A stretch of 64,000 nt of DNA from Catonia carolina (taxonomy: Eukaryota > Arthropoda > Insecta > Hemiptera > Achilidae). Of this stretch, positions 24,656-36,217 are shown piece by piece. A program made the position numbers and the translations under genes. The notes under the pieces are model-generated. The model made no database searches and was not told the origin of the DNA. It worked only from the letters and a program-made list of their open reading frames with translations. Location: positions 375,477,220 to 375,541,219 of the forward strand of contig JAQMRL010000001.1 in the NCBI GenBank assembly GCA_035578175.1, given 5' to 3'. How positions within the stretch are numbered: the first letter of the stretch is position 1; each line of letters starts with the position of its first letter.

Positions 24656-25358
24656 CTCCAAACTTTTCTACGTTACTACATTAAGAACATACTACAGCCG
24701 ATTTTCAGAATTATAGCTCTTTAGGAAGGTACCGAAATAATATTTTTTTAAAGGTAACACCCTTTTTCCCTTAGGAGCAAATGGTCGAAATTATTCTAGA
24801 TTAACTTTGTCGACGTATTTCTAACATAATAAGTACAATAAGTGGTAAAATAATAGTAACCACCCCTTGAAAATGACAAGATACGCAAGTACTTTGCAAA
24901 AAATGTTTGATGATAAACTCATGAACAATTTAATGATAAAATTTATTTTTATGTACTTACAAAATTTTAAACATTAACCAGAAAATAATGCAGGTTATTG
25001 ACGCTGAAATAAATACAATAATTGCAATTATTATCAGCTTAAAAACCGAGATACAAATTAAAGAGTTAAGTTAAACCGACACAAGGAAACTTTGTTTTCC
25101 TTAAAACAAATATTATTATAAGAATTGATAACGTCTACAAACGCTACTATTTTCCTCCAGATAAAATATTTTTACAAAAGCCACGTAAGAAGGGTATTAG
25201 TAATTCTAAGAAAAAGTAGTAAACTAATACAACTAAACTCAAACAATAAGTAAAAATCACTTTCATGAGACGACGCGTCTCACGTCCGGTGGCAATTTTT
25301 AAAAAGGCTTACTTTTGATTTATGGCAAAAACCGTAAGTGATTTCAGTATCTACTTTT
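24656..25358. other. AT-rich intron
   Basis: Nothing supported. A small perfect palindrome, GAGACG-ACG-CGTCTC, lies near 25268. Confidence 0.4.
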
Positions 25359-25930
25359 TTTAAGGGGAGTGTGGATCTCTATCCTAAGCAATGTTAATGT
25401 TTGTACTTTTTTCTCAGCAACCACTACAGCTAGAGCTACAACTTTTGTTTTGTATGAAAGGCCACTCTTTGGTACATAATTGGAATGTGTAGCATTTAAT
25501 TATGGTAAGAAATTTGATTTTCACAATTTTTTTTAAAAACATGCCATTTTTTCATCAAAAACTCACCGTAAAAAGTTTTTCCTACCACAATTTTCAATAT
25601 TTTTAAAAACGGCACATTCAATCAATAGAACTGGACGATTAACATACTCCATAAAAATTTCAGCCTTGTACTTTTTGTGGAAGCTGAGAAAACGGTACAT
25701 AAAGTTCTAAAAATGTCGTTTTGAGATGATATTCGCGTTTAAAGTTTGAGAAACAAAAACACAAGTGTAAACAAAGACAGACCACAAAAAAAAATTAATA
25801 AAGTATTTTCTAGTGGGCATAGCAACATGATTCTAACGCCAATTCAAAGCACACATTTCAAACTATATTTTTAACGATGAAATGAAAAATCGATAATTGT
25901 TTTATTTTTTCATTCCACACTCCCCTTAAA
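25359..25930. mobile_element. MITE with TTAA-flanked inverted repeats
   Basis: About 570 bp bounded by a perfect 17-bp inverted repeat, TTTAAGGGGAGTGTGGA at 25359-25375 and its inverse at 25914-25930. TTAA falls at both junctions, as expected for piggyBac-type targets. No coding remnant is seen, and other superfamilies cannot be excluded. Confidence 0.65.
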
Positions 25931-25966
25931 GAGCAATTGAATGACACTAATTTTGTTTCCAAATTA

Positions 25967-26955
25967 CGACTTTGATTTCTTGACATCCGGTCGAAACCGG
26001 AATTTCAAACCCAATCCAGGCCCACACTAATTTTTCTTGTAGATTTTTTTTGTCATCAGTCTCTCGACTGGTTTGATGCAGTTCTCCAAGTTGTTCTACC
26101 TTGCTTAAGTCGTTTCAAATTTACAAACCTCCAACACTCTACATCTTTTGTAAATTTCCCGTAAATAGAGTAACCTTTGCCTCCCCCAACAATTCACTCC
26201 CTCAATTTTACCCTCCATTTTTGTTAGACCACTACCTGGATGTCTTCACATACGCCCCACTAGCCTATCCCTTCTTCTGGTAAGATGTTTCCATATGCTT
26301 CTTTCATTCACTAGTCTAAGAACTCGAAATTACTTATTTTGTCCACCCACCTATTCTTTAATATTTTTCTATAACGCCACATTTTAAAAGCTTATATCCT
26401 ATTCCTTTCTACATCCCCTATCGACCACGTCTCACCCCTGTATAATGCTACACTCCAAACATAGTGTTTTAAGAAATTTTTCCGAATGTATAAATCAATG
26501 TTTGCAGTCGGTAAGCTGTTTTTCATTTCAAAGGCCCTTCTAGCTTGACCAATCCTACTTTTGATATCATTTGTGTTTCTAGTATCATTTGTTATATGTA
26601 AATTCTGCTATATAAAGCAGAATTCATAAACTTCCTGTACGATTTCGTAGCCTATTTTAAAAATTCCCATCTCTTCAAAACCACTCGTGCATTGTGTAGA
26701 TTACGAATCCGAAAACTGTTAATTTCTATCATCGCTTGTAGTTTCTGACTTTGATTTCTTAACTTCCCGGTTTTGGGACTTTTCCTGTCTAAACCGGAAC
26801 TTCAAACCCAATTTAAGCTCACTATATTTTTGTGTATATTACGAATTCGAAAACAGTTTGTTGTTATCTCTTGTAATTTCTGACATCTGGGTGTGACGGA
26901 CGGACGGACGGACGGAGAAAGGAAAATTACAATTTTAAAAATTACCATCAATAAA
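25967..26955. repeat. Two-unit tandem repeat split by LINE-A
   Basis: Unit 1 (25967-26045 plus 26703-26755) and unit 2 (26750-26890) share CTTTGATTTCTT, AACCGGAA(T/C)TTCAAACCCAA and ATTACGAAT(C/T)CGAAAAC. Unit 2 is uninterrupted and shows the pre-insertion state. The array ends in a (GACG)n microsatellite at 26897-26916. Confidence 0.7.
26046..26694 (-). mobile_element. LINE-A, 5'-truncated insertion with 8-bp duplication
   Basis: Minus-strand 3' end CCAGTCGAGAGACTGATGAC plus poly(A) at 26046. Upstream, decayed coding sequence reads approximately RIGQARRAFEMKNSL, IRKNFLKHYVWSVALY, GETWSIG and AFKMWRYRKILK, the typical post-RT region of an insect LINE. The flanks are TGTAGATT at 26038-26045 and 26695-26702. 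Confidence 0.85.
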
Positions 26956-28203
26956 ACAATGTGATGTTGTAGTTAATTAAAAAATGTATACAATTAGTCC
27001 GTTGTTTGTATTGATTCACAATAATACTCAAGATTAGATTCCCAATGAATATTTACATACACAACACGACGACATAATCAGGCCATGGATGTAAAAATAA
27101 CTGTCAATCAGTATGAGACAACTAAATTAAACAAAATAGTAACGACCCGCTTTTGTTTAACTTATTAATTCATCAATTACCTAAAATAAATTTCACAAAC
27201 AAATTTACAGTATTAGATAATAATCCAATCAAGATAACGAGTGAGCATTGAGATTCATCAACACAAATCCCGTCTGATTAAAATTCGTAAAAGTGACCAC
27301 ACATAGAGAAATATGAGTTTTTCTAATACCAATAGACAGGTGACAACTTCCTGACAAATGAATCTATAAAAGAGAAACTAGCACACGATATTTAATCTGT
27401 GGGAAGTATTTTCATTATACATAAGCACTCCAAAATCACCAATGTACATAATAATTACGAGCCAAACAGGCGCGTCAAGAGTGAAGTTGGCCATAACCTC
27501 TTCGCATATCAAATTTACAAAGACTATAGAGAATTTCTGAACATAATCTTACACTTACATCGGTTCATCTAACCAGCTACAATAGCAAAAACCATGAAAA
27601 TATTAGGAATATTTTCAGGAAACTACTTTTGACTTTTAACCATACTCTATCTTTAGTATGAAATGAGAAAGTATTATGAAAGGGCACAATTTTTGATACA
27701 AGTAATTCAAACTGTACTTCACCAAGTTGCATGATCCCTAAAGCCAAAAATGTTATCTTTAGAAGAATGTTTCTTTCTATGGGATTTAATAGTTCTGAAG
27801 CAGAAACTACAAGACCGATACTGCTGAAATTTTAAAACTAAGTTGTTTTAATGAAAAAAAAAAACAACAGCAGAATGAGTTTTTGAAATTATTGATGCAA
27901 CTCCAAAAATTACATATACTCCGGTTTAACAATAATCTGGAAAAATTCACCGTGAGACTTCAACTCTTTTGGGAATAATGTGTTGTTCAGCCGCTATTTG
28001 TAATTTTATGGGTAAAACTTCATCATAATCGGTTCAAACATTCAGCTAAAAATGAATGATGACAAAAATTCTTAATATCCAATAAAAACAAAAATTAAAT
28101 TAAAGATAATTAAGAATAGTACAAACTTCGTTTGAAATATTTGTCAATGCTTAATTCAGCGGCAAAAGGTATTTTTCCAAAAAGAAACACACCATCAAAA
28201 TGT
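26956..28203. other. AT-rich intron
   Basis: Nothing supported on either strand. Confidence 0.4.
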
Positions 28204-28215
28204 TGGTACCACTTA

Positions 28216-28388
28216 TTTTTATTTTATTTTACGTCTGACTGTTTTGCCATTTCTGCTAAATCCAGACAGTGGAGAATGATGATATATGAAAATGAATGAT
28301 GAAAAAATGCCAGACTTGACCGGCACTCGTACCCGGGACCCCGGCGTAGAAGCCAGTTGCGCTAACCACTACGCAAACGGGCCGGCCT
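28216..28388 (-). mobile_element. tRNA-headed SINE, type 2 tail
   Basis: Flanked by TGGTACCACTTA (28204-28215) and TGGTACCGCTTA (28389-28400), a 12-bp duplication with one mismatch. The minus strand has the head CGTAGTGGTTAGCGCAACTG, B-box GGGTACGAGTGCCGG and a tail ending CAGTCAGACGTAAAATAAAA. Confidence 0.88.
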
Positions 28389-28400
28389 GGTACCGCTTAA

Positions 28401-29341
28401 AGATTAGCAAGAGAATTAGTGAGGTTGAGCGTACATTTATTATCAGTATCATCCAAGCAATACATCAATACGCAACGCCAATAATTGGAAGAACTTCAAT
28501 GTAAATGTATGAATTTGAAGAAACATTTTAGACTAAAACCACTCTCATCTTTTAAAAATTGGAGTAGGTTTGTAGTGTTCTTTTTATCAAATGGAAGACA
28601 AATCAATCATCCACACAACGCGGCAGTATTTAAACTGAACTTAAGTGGCAAAAATAAAAGGGACTAAACTTAATTAAAAATTATTAACAGAACCGAATCA
28701 TCTACAGTAACCATAAATACATATTTCTAACAAACGTCCATAAATAAAAGCTCTTATCACACAGACAATAGATGTTGTATTTACAAAATCAATACAACAA
28801 ATAGGGCACAAACCTACGTAATACCGTATAAATACAGAACAGCATAAAATGTAACCCACGTAGACTGAACTTTCACTATTTATCGTGCCGTACTTATTCC
28901 ACGCCCACATATGAACACGACGCATGCATTTACGAAGCATTTCGCCTGCCCATCATCCATTACTTATCGGACGCACGCATCGTCAACGTTACGAAACCTG
29001 TAATTTATGCCATGAACATCACACGAAATTAACTGATTAAATCCAAACAAACAAGTTAAATATCAAATCAATTTATAAATCACAGAGCCTTTTGTTCAGT
29101 ACACTAGCAAGGTTCACACGCGAAACAGAAAAGTAAACACAGGATGCACTGAAGGACTGTCGCTGGAAATTGTATGGTATAAAAAGTTTCATATTATTGT
29201 ATTCATTTCTTCGAAATTACATAAAAATTTTTGCTCAAAAATCCATAATTTTCGTCGTAAATATAGTTGGATAACTGTAATCATACATCAACCATTCTAA
29301 AACCACTTTATACTATGTATGATGCTAAATAAACAGAAAAA
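28401..29341. other. AT-rich intron
   Basis: Nothing supported. Confidence 0.4.
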
Positions 29342-30074
29342 TCTGGTGTGAAACACTCTCACAACTTTCTCTTGCCAATGCAAATAATTAACAATATACC
29401 TAACATTAGTGACAAATCATTAGAAATAAACAAAAAATTAACCTAATTTTAATCATAAGTGAAAGACACAAAATGAAAATCAACTTCAGTTTGGCTCAGA
29501 AAATCACGGTTTCACGCTAAACTAGGCTCTGTAGAGAAAAATGCTCTAAATAAACGTTGTAGATCTTTTAATTTCCTATACATTTGATAATACACTTTTG
29601 TCGGAAATCAATACTAACGCTGAAATCTTAAAAAAACAATTTTTTACAAGTTTTCGTGAGAGAAAAAACAGATAATAGCTAATTACCGCTAAACCATACG
29701 TTATAAAAAAAAATTTTGAAATAAAAGTTGTAGAATTTTAAATTCTCTATAATTTTAATTGATACATTTTTGCGATACAATGCGTACTAAAGTCACAATC
29801 TTAAAAAACAATTGTTTTACGAGAAGCAGCCTTTCCAAGAATTTTTCAGCAGACATGGCGCCTATCCTATCTTCTAGAGCATAAAAAGTTTAGTAAATGA
29901 GGCGGGCGCGCGCATACACACACGTGCGCGCACACTCTCAGACCAATCGCTAAAAACATGTTTTTCGGGTTCAGGGGTTCTGAAAACGTGTAGATCCGGT
30001 GAAAACTCGATTTTAAAAAATCGACATGAAAACAATACTTTCCTTCCTATATATTCATATAGGCAAGAAAAAGT
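29342..30074 (-). mobile_element. HINE copy D
   Basis: TCTGGTGTGAAACACTCTCA to the hairpin CCTATATATTCATATAGG and CAAGAAAAAGT. It lacks a block between the AAACTTTT and GACCAATCG regions. The simple repeat is mixed (CG)n/(CA)n at 29903-29936. Confidence 0.85.
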
Positions 30075-30600
30075 AAAACTACACATAGCTAAAAATATAA
30101 CCGACAGTCAACTGTAATAGATCCATTACAACGCTAGCAAGTTTCAAATTTCGCGCCAGCTCTAATAAATTTTTCTGGGAACTCCACTCGTCTAAATTTA
30201 CTGTTAAACGTTTGTGTTGATAACCACCATAATAACATACTAATACAAATGCTTGCAATGAGGTTTACGCCTACAAATAAATGCGAAACCTTTACTGACC
30301 CACTGACTCAGTAGTCACTCACACATTAATAATTCTATATCTTCCCGAACATCTAGAAACCTGAAAGTCGGCACATTTGTTCCAACAAAGGTTGGACAAA
30401 AAACTAAAGCATTTTGCGTATCATTCATAGATTCTAAGGGGGCAAAAATGAGAATGACAAACGCAAAACAATACGATTTCTACAGCTTCCCGTCGTTATT
30501 ATAAGTCGTACAAATTATTCGTTTTAAATCATTTACGAATACAAATTATACGTTATTATTAATAACATAAATATAAACATAAGTATTAATAAATAACATA
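30075..30600. other. AT-rich intron
   Basis: Nothing supported. Confidence 0.4.
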
Positions 30601-30605
30601 AACAT

Positions 30606-31052
30606 AAGTCCGAAAACGCTTCGTTAGCGAGTTACAGCTAGCGAAGTATTTCAGTATGATTCCTGGGCAGAGTGAAATAAAGCCATACTGAACTTCTGGA
30701 AAGGTAAATTAAAAGCAAAATTCGTGATTTCTCATGCATTTTGACCTGGTAAAGCTAATAAAATAGGTTTCAGAACTGTATCTTTAGTAGTTTTTGAGGA
30801 ATTTTAAGGTTAAATGCATGAAATTGGGACATGAAACTCAGTTTTTTACGTTTGATGAACAATAACTTTGTTTAATGGGTAATAAACACCTAAAATCTTT
30901 GAACATAATTTTGTAAAGAATTTAATTCTGAAAAAAATGAATTAAAAATTGAACAAAGAATTTAATTTTTTCAGTATAGGTCAATTCCATTACTAACTTT
31001 AAGGAAATAGTTAAAATAAAACAAAAATAAAATGTGTTGTTAAAAAAAAGCT
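30606..31052 (+). repeat. Diverged relative of the fold-back element
   Basis: GTCCGAAAACGCTTCGTTAG CGAGTTACAGCTAGCGAAG is nearly identical to the arm of the 35207-36217 fold-back. The following sequence aligns in order but loosely (GGTAAATTAAAAGCAAAATT, TTTTTGAGGAATTTTAAGG). No inverted second arm is present. Confidence 0.7.
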
Positions 31053-31060
31053 TCCAGACT

Positions 31061-31241
31061 ATTTTTTTAAATGTATTTATTTCAAGTCGCATCAACTGCT
31101 TGGTCATTAGTGACTACGGTGGATTATGTAATATTAACAGTGGGATTTGACAAATGAAAATTTCCAGACCTTGGCCGGAAATCGAACCCGGGACCTCCGC
31201 GTAGCAGGCCAATGCTAACCACTACGCTATGAATGCGGCCA
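31061..31241 (-). mobile_element. tRNA-headed SINE, type 1 tail
   Basis: Flanked by TCCAGACT (31053-31060 and 31242-31249). Head TAGCGTAGTGGTTAGCATTG, B-box GGGTTCGATTTCCGG, tail with AGTCAC ... GCGACT and an A/T-rich end. Confidence 0.9.
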
Positions 31242-31373
31242 TCCAGACTTTTAATAAATCATGAACAACGAGATTGAGATTCAGAACTGGATGCTTATGA
31301 CAACAAAAAAATTAACGCTACCTAAGCTGATGATCAAGATCCATGACACACTATCTGCTTACACTACCTTTTT

Positions 31374-31815
31374 TTGTCATCAGTCCTCGACTGGTTTGAT
31401 GCAGTTCTCCAAGCTGTTCTATCTTGCTTAAGTCGTTTCATATCAACATACCAGTAACACCCTACATATTTTGTAATTTGCTTAAAATATTCTAACCTTT
31501 GCCTCCTCCTGCAATTCATTCCCTCAATGTTACCCTCCATTAATGATAGACCAATAGGCTACCTGGATGTCTTAAGATATGCCCCACTAGCCTATCCCTT
31601 TTTCTGGTAAGATGCTTCTATACACTTCTTTTAACATTCACTCGCCTAAGAAACTCTAAATTACTTATTTTGTCCACCCACATAATCTTTAACATTTTCC
31701 TACAACTACATTTCAAAAGCTTCTATCCTCTTCCTTTCTACAACCTTTATCACCCATGTTTCACTCCCGTATAATGTTATGCTTTAAGAAATTTTTCCTA
31801 ATCTTTAAGTCAAAG
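31374..31815 (-). mobile_element. LINE-A 3' end, 5' truncated
   Basis: Minus-strand end GCATCAAACCAGTCGAGGAC TGATGAC with poly(A). The body (CCTCTATTGCTACCTGG-like 3' UTR and decayed RT tail) is collinear with 26046-26694. The target duplication was not resolved. Confidence 0.78.
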
Positions 31816-32473
31816 TTTGTAACCATATTGTCTATAAAACACAATATTTACTACATACATAAGACAACTAAAACTGAGTTAACTGTAACAAGAAAGATTA
31901 TACTACTTTATAATATAGATTAGGTATATTTTAAAAATTAATATCAAAAAAACAATAACAGTTATTAATCTTTCAACATAAAGCTAACAAAAAACAAACA
32001 TCAATTCGAATCAGATTTACATCAACTGAAGCAACAACGACCTGAATTCCACACGATAAAAAATTACTGTTAAAACTTTGTGCTGACAAACACCACAACA
32101 TAGTATACATTACATACGCCGAAGAAATTTTTTGCACAAACTTTCCACATTTGCTGAATGAAACAAGATACGCACAAGGGAATGCAACAGCGATTCTAAG
32201 AACAGAAAAACAATCTGAAACTTTCGTACAAAATATTACAAATACTTGAGTTACTTACACACTGAAAGAAGAAATAACAGAAAAAGATAAAATACCACGT
32301 GTAAAAGGCTAAAATCTTGTAAATGAATAGTTTCTAGCAATACTACACTAGTAATTTTATCAAAATTCACAATTTTCCAGATTTAACGAAACAAAAGGTT
32401 ACTGAACAAATACTGTATATGATTACAAAACGTTAAATTTTCTCTACAAGTTAATAATTATACTACTTAGTTG
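31816..32473. other. AT-rich intron
   Basis: Nothing supported up to the mariner insertion. Confidence 0.4.
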
Positions 32474-32475
32474 TA

Positions 32476-33823
32476 CGAGGGTAGGCTGATAAGTAATGCA
32501 CACATGCTTGTAGAAGACGAACAAAAAGAAATAGCAAGATGGGGTAAATAACAAATTAAAGTACAAATCTTAACCTACCAAATTATCTATTTATTTTTCA
32601 ATATAGTCACCGTTAAGCATTACACATTTCTCCCAACGTTTAACAAGTTTTTTCATTCCGTCACTGAAAAATTCTTCCGACTTTCCTCGAACCCAGGACG
32701 CAATAGCTGCCTTCACCTCATTGTCCGAGCTGTAATGATTACCCTTAAGGTCTCTCTTCAGTAGAGGAAAAAAATAAAAATCGCAAGGCGCAAGGTCGGG
32801 AGAATACGGAGGGTGTAAAATTGGTTGAAACTTCAGGTTTCTCAGAGCCTCTCCAGTTGCACGCGAAGTGTGTGGACGAGCATTGTCGTGTTGCAAAATT
32901 ATTGGCGCCAGGTTGCCTCTAACACGACAAACTCGACGTCGGAGGTGTTTCAGAGTCTGTATATACTGAGCAGAATTTACCGTTGCCCCTCGTTCCAGAT
33001 AATCAGTCACATAAACTCGGCGAGCATCCCAAAACACAGTCAAAAGAATTTTTTTTGCGGACGGTTGTGTTTTGAACTTTTTCACAACAGGAGAATGTGG
33101 ATGACGATATTCAGCGCTCTGCCTTTTTTCTTCGGGATCGTAATGATGAACCCATGACTCGTCCCCCGTCACAATATTCAAAAGAAAGTCGTCTCCTTCG
33201 TCACGGTAGCGCTTCAAAAGTTGTTCACAGCATTCCAATCGACGCTGTTTATTCTCGTCTGTCAGACGGCGTGGTACCCATCGTGCACAGATTTTACGGT
33301 ATCCCAATTGTTCAATAATGAAGCCAACACGTTCCTTAGATATTCCAATTTGGTTTGCGATACGCTGTTGAGTGATTCGCCGGTCATTTTGAATCAAATC
33401 ATCGATGAGTTTGCGACGATTATCGTCTGAGGCAGTGATTGGTCGTCCACTGCGTGTTTTGTCAACAATTAAGGCTTTTCCAGGTTGGCAATCACGAAAT
33501 TTTATTACCCAACGATTCACAGTAGACCTATCAACAGTATCGTCACAATAAACAGCCTTTAAACGACGATAAATCTCACTAGGATTCACTTTCTCAGCAG
33601 TTAAAAATTCGATAACAGCGCGTTGTTTAATTCTCGTTGACATAGCACCAGAACACGACGCCATACTTCCACTACTCAAAACAAACTGAATGAAAGCAAC
33701 GCCTTCAAACTGCGCAGGCTTGTAGAGGAGAAATAGTACTTCCACATGCCACCAGGCGCGCTACTGAAGTTTATTTAGTTGTCTTCTACAAGCATGTGTG
33801 CATTACTTATCAGCCTACCCTCG
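32476..33823 (-). mobile_element. Complete mariner element
   Basis: 1,348 bp, flanked by TA at 32474-32475 and 33824-33825, the Tc1/mariner target duplication. The 43-bp terminal inverted repeats (32476-32518 and 33781-33823, starting CGAGGGTAGGCTGATAAGTA) are identical by eye. One intact transposase frame fills the interior on the minus strand. It looks recently inserted compared with its neighbours. Confidence 0.97.
32591..33643 (-). CDS. Mariner DD34D transposase, intact
   Basis: Cut-and-paste transposase of the IS630-Tc1-mariner superfamily. The frame is open from 33745 for 384 codons. I place the start at the ATG at 33643 (MSTRIKQRAVIEFL), which gives 350 residues, the usual mariner length; an ATG at 33664 is an alternative. 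Numbering from 33745, an N-terminal helix-turn-helix region precedes a linker with WVPRRL (156-161). The catalytic triad is D195 (TGDESWVHHYD), D287 (HDNARPH) and D322 (YSPDLAPCD); 34 residues separate the last two, which defines DD34D mariners. WVPRRL differs from the more common WVPHEL. No stop or frameshift is present, so it could encode active enzyme. Subfamily not assigned. Confidence 0.95.
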   Translation of the reverse strand: MSTRIKQRAVIEFLTAEKVNPSEIYRRLKAVYCDDTVDRSTVNRWVIKFRDCQPGKALIVDKTRSGRPITASDDNRRKLIDDLIQNDRRITQQRIANQIGISKERVGFIIEQLGYRKICARWVPRRLTDENKQRRLECCEQLLKRYRDEGDDFLLNIVTGDESWVHHYDPEEKRQSAEYRHPHSPVVKKFKTQPSAKKILLTVFWDARRVYVTDYLERGATVNSAQYIQTLKHLRRRVCRVRGNLAPIILQHDNARPHTSRATGEALRNLKFQPILHPPYSPDLAPCDFYFFPLLKRDLKGNHYSSDNEVKAAIASWVRGKSEEFFSDGMKKLVKRWEKCVMLNGDYIEK

Positions 33824-33825
33824 TA

Positions 33826-34272
33826 GATTTGTATGTCATCCATTCCATTAATTACCGTACAATTTTAATATTTTTTATAATCGTTTCCATAAATCGTTCG
33901 TGTTTTAATTCTACAGTTCCTTTCTTAGTGTAACCTGTACAGCAGTCAACAATAATTTATACCTATATTTTATGTTTTATCAATCAATGTTGATATATTT
34001 ACCGGTTAAATATTCTCAACAAATCTAGTCAAGCCAGAAAGAAATTACGAATTTCAAGAAAAACGTCGGTAGAACATGAAAAAGTCAGATAAGTCATGCT
34101 GATATGGTAATACCACCAATGGCTAAAGTTAAGATATTTAAACGGTTTTATTTGTGTTTAGAACCTAAAACCTTAAACAACTACCAAAGAATGTAAAAAA
34201 TACTAAAAAATTTGAACCTTTTCTACAATAATAATCCAGTGGTCGTTTACGGTTGAGGATAAGACATTTTTC
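33826..34272. other. AT-rich intron
   Basis: Nothing supported. Confidence 0.4.
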
Positions 34273-34284
34273 TCATGTTAGTTT

Positions 34285-34986
34285 CTTCTTCTTCTTGTGG
34301 TTCCTATCCGTTCCGGATGTTGGCAACCATTTTGGCTATGATGACTCTGTTGACTGCTGCCCTGAACAATTGAGCTGTATTCACGGAGAACCAAGTCCTC
34401 AGGTTCTGGATCCACGATATTCTCCTTCTTCCAGGACCTCTTCTGCCACATATCTTTCCTTGAATTATGAGCTGCAATATTTTATATCTGTTGTTATTTC
34501 TCATTATGTGTCCCAGGTATTGGAGTTTCCTTACTTTTATGGCATTGAGAATTTCTTTTTCTTTTCCTATTCATCCCAGAATCTCATAATTCGTGATATT
34601 GTCCACCCAAGATACTCTCAAAATTCTTCGATATAGCCACATTTCGAATCCATTTCATCCACTTCCACTTCCACTCGAATCCATTTCCACTTTTCGTTCC
34701 ATTGAAACTGTCAATGTCCATGATTCAGCTCCACACAAAAGAACAGGGAACACATAACATTTGAGAAATCTCATTTTTGATTCCATTGTCAAATCGTGGC
34801 TTTTAAACAAGGAGCTCATTTTGATAAATACAGCTCTAGCCTTTTCTATACGGATCTTAATCTCCTGTGAACAATCACACCGGCTATTCAGAGCAGTACC
34901 AAGGTATGTATACCTATCCACAAGTTCAACATTCTGTCCATTTAACAAAAGATGACATCTGGGGACTTTATTTTTACTTATGACCA
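34285..34986 (-). pseudogene. LINE-B insertion with 12-bp target duplication
   Basis: 5'-truncated non-LTR element flanked by TCATGTTAGTTT at 34273-34284 and 34987-34998. It ends in (AAG)n. The minus-strand frames read VELVDRYTYLGTALNSR, MRFLKCYVFPVLLCGAESWT, then after a short Ser/Gly-coding microduplication and a stop FEMWLYRRILRVSWVDNIT, YLGHIMRNN, GRRGPGRRRISWIQNLRTWF and MVANIRNG. This is the end of the RT palm/thumb region plus the C-terminal tail. A repeat of CATTTCCACTTCCACTCGAA-like units near 34640-34690 disrupts the frame. Confidence 0.9.
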
Positions 34987-35206
34987 TCATGTTAGTTTAT
35001 TTAACTTTATTTACTGACTATTAAATTTTGGATTGTTTTTTTTTTTTTTTGTTAATATGTGCAAGACATGTAATTGGTACTTTTTTCTATAGTTATTTTT
35101 GATTAGTTATCCGCTTCTGCTTTGCGGTCAAAGATTGTCGTAATTTGTATTTATTCTTATTTATCTCTTTTTCTATGTTTATAAATATTTTTGTTAATAC
35201 TATCTA

Positions 35207-36217
35207 CAGGGTGATTCATGAAGTTCTCCCCCCACTTCTACAGCACATTGTACTAGTAAAAATAATGAAAAAATGTTGTATAAACATAGGTCCGAAAACG
35301 CTTCGTTAGCGAGTTACAGCTAGCGAAAGTTTCGCCTGGATTTCAGTTCACCAGGTGAAATGAGGTCTTCCTGGAATTGTGGTAAGGTAGATTAAGGGGC
35401 AAATTCAATCATTTCTTATGGTTTTTGATCTGATAAATTGAATAAAACAGGTCCCAGATCTGTAAGTTAAATAGTTTTTAAGAAAACCAGTGTCAAATGC
35501 AAAAAATGGAGTGAAAAACTTATTTTTTCATCTTTGGGCAAGGATAACTGTGTTATTTCACCAAGAAACAGTTAAAATTTTTCAATAAAACATGTAGAAA
35601 ATTTTATTCTGAACAAACCGGTGTAAATTAAGTACACAGAAAGCGAATAGATGTTTGATTAAATGAGTTTTTATTCATAAGAGTACAAAGTAAAATTAAC
35701 CGGAAAAACTAAAATGAAAAAATGTGTTTTTTTCACTCCATTTTTTTGCATTTGACACTGGTTTTCTCAAAAACTATTCGCTTTCTGTGTACTTTATTTA
35801 CACCGGTTTGTTCAGAATAAAATTTTCTACATTTTTTATTGAAAAATTTTAACTGTTTCTTGGTGAAATAACAAAGTTATTCTTGCCCAAAGATGAAAAA
35901 ATGTGATTTTCACTCCATTTTTTGCATTTGACACTGGTTTTCTCAAAAACTATTTAACTTACAGTTCTGGGACCTGTTTTATTCAATTTATCAGATCAAA
36001 AACCATAAGAAATGATTGAATTCGCCCCTTAATCTACCTTACCACAATTCCAGGAAGACCTCATTTCACCTGGTGAACTGAAATCCAGGCGAAACTTTCG
36101 CTAGCTGTAACTCGCTAACGAAGCGTTTTCGGACCTATGTTTATATAACATTTTTTCATTATTTTTACTAGTACAATGTGCAGTAGAAGTGGGGGGAGAA
36201 CTTCATGAATCACCCTG
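35207..36217. mobile_element. Fold-back element with 444-bp arms
   Basis: 1,011 bp flanked by TA (35205-35206 and 36218-36219). The termini are CAGGGTGATTCATGAAGTTC and its inverse. Arms 35207-35650 and 35774-36217 pair end to end with a few mismatches, around a 123-bp spacer. Part of the spacer (CATTTGACACTGGTTTTCTC) repeats sequence from the right arm. No coding frame is present. The TA duplication suggests a Tc1/mariner-mobilised non-autonomous element. Confidence 0.9.

Noticed and set aside
32825..33430. Plus-strand frames of 69-110 codons
   Set aside because: Antisense shadows of the mariner transposase.
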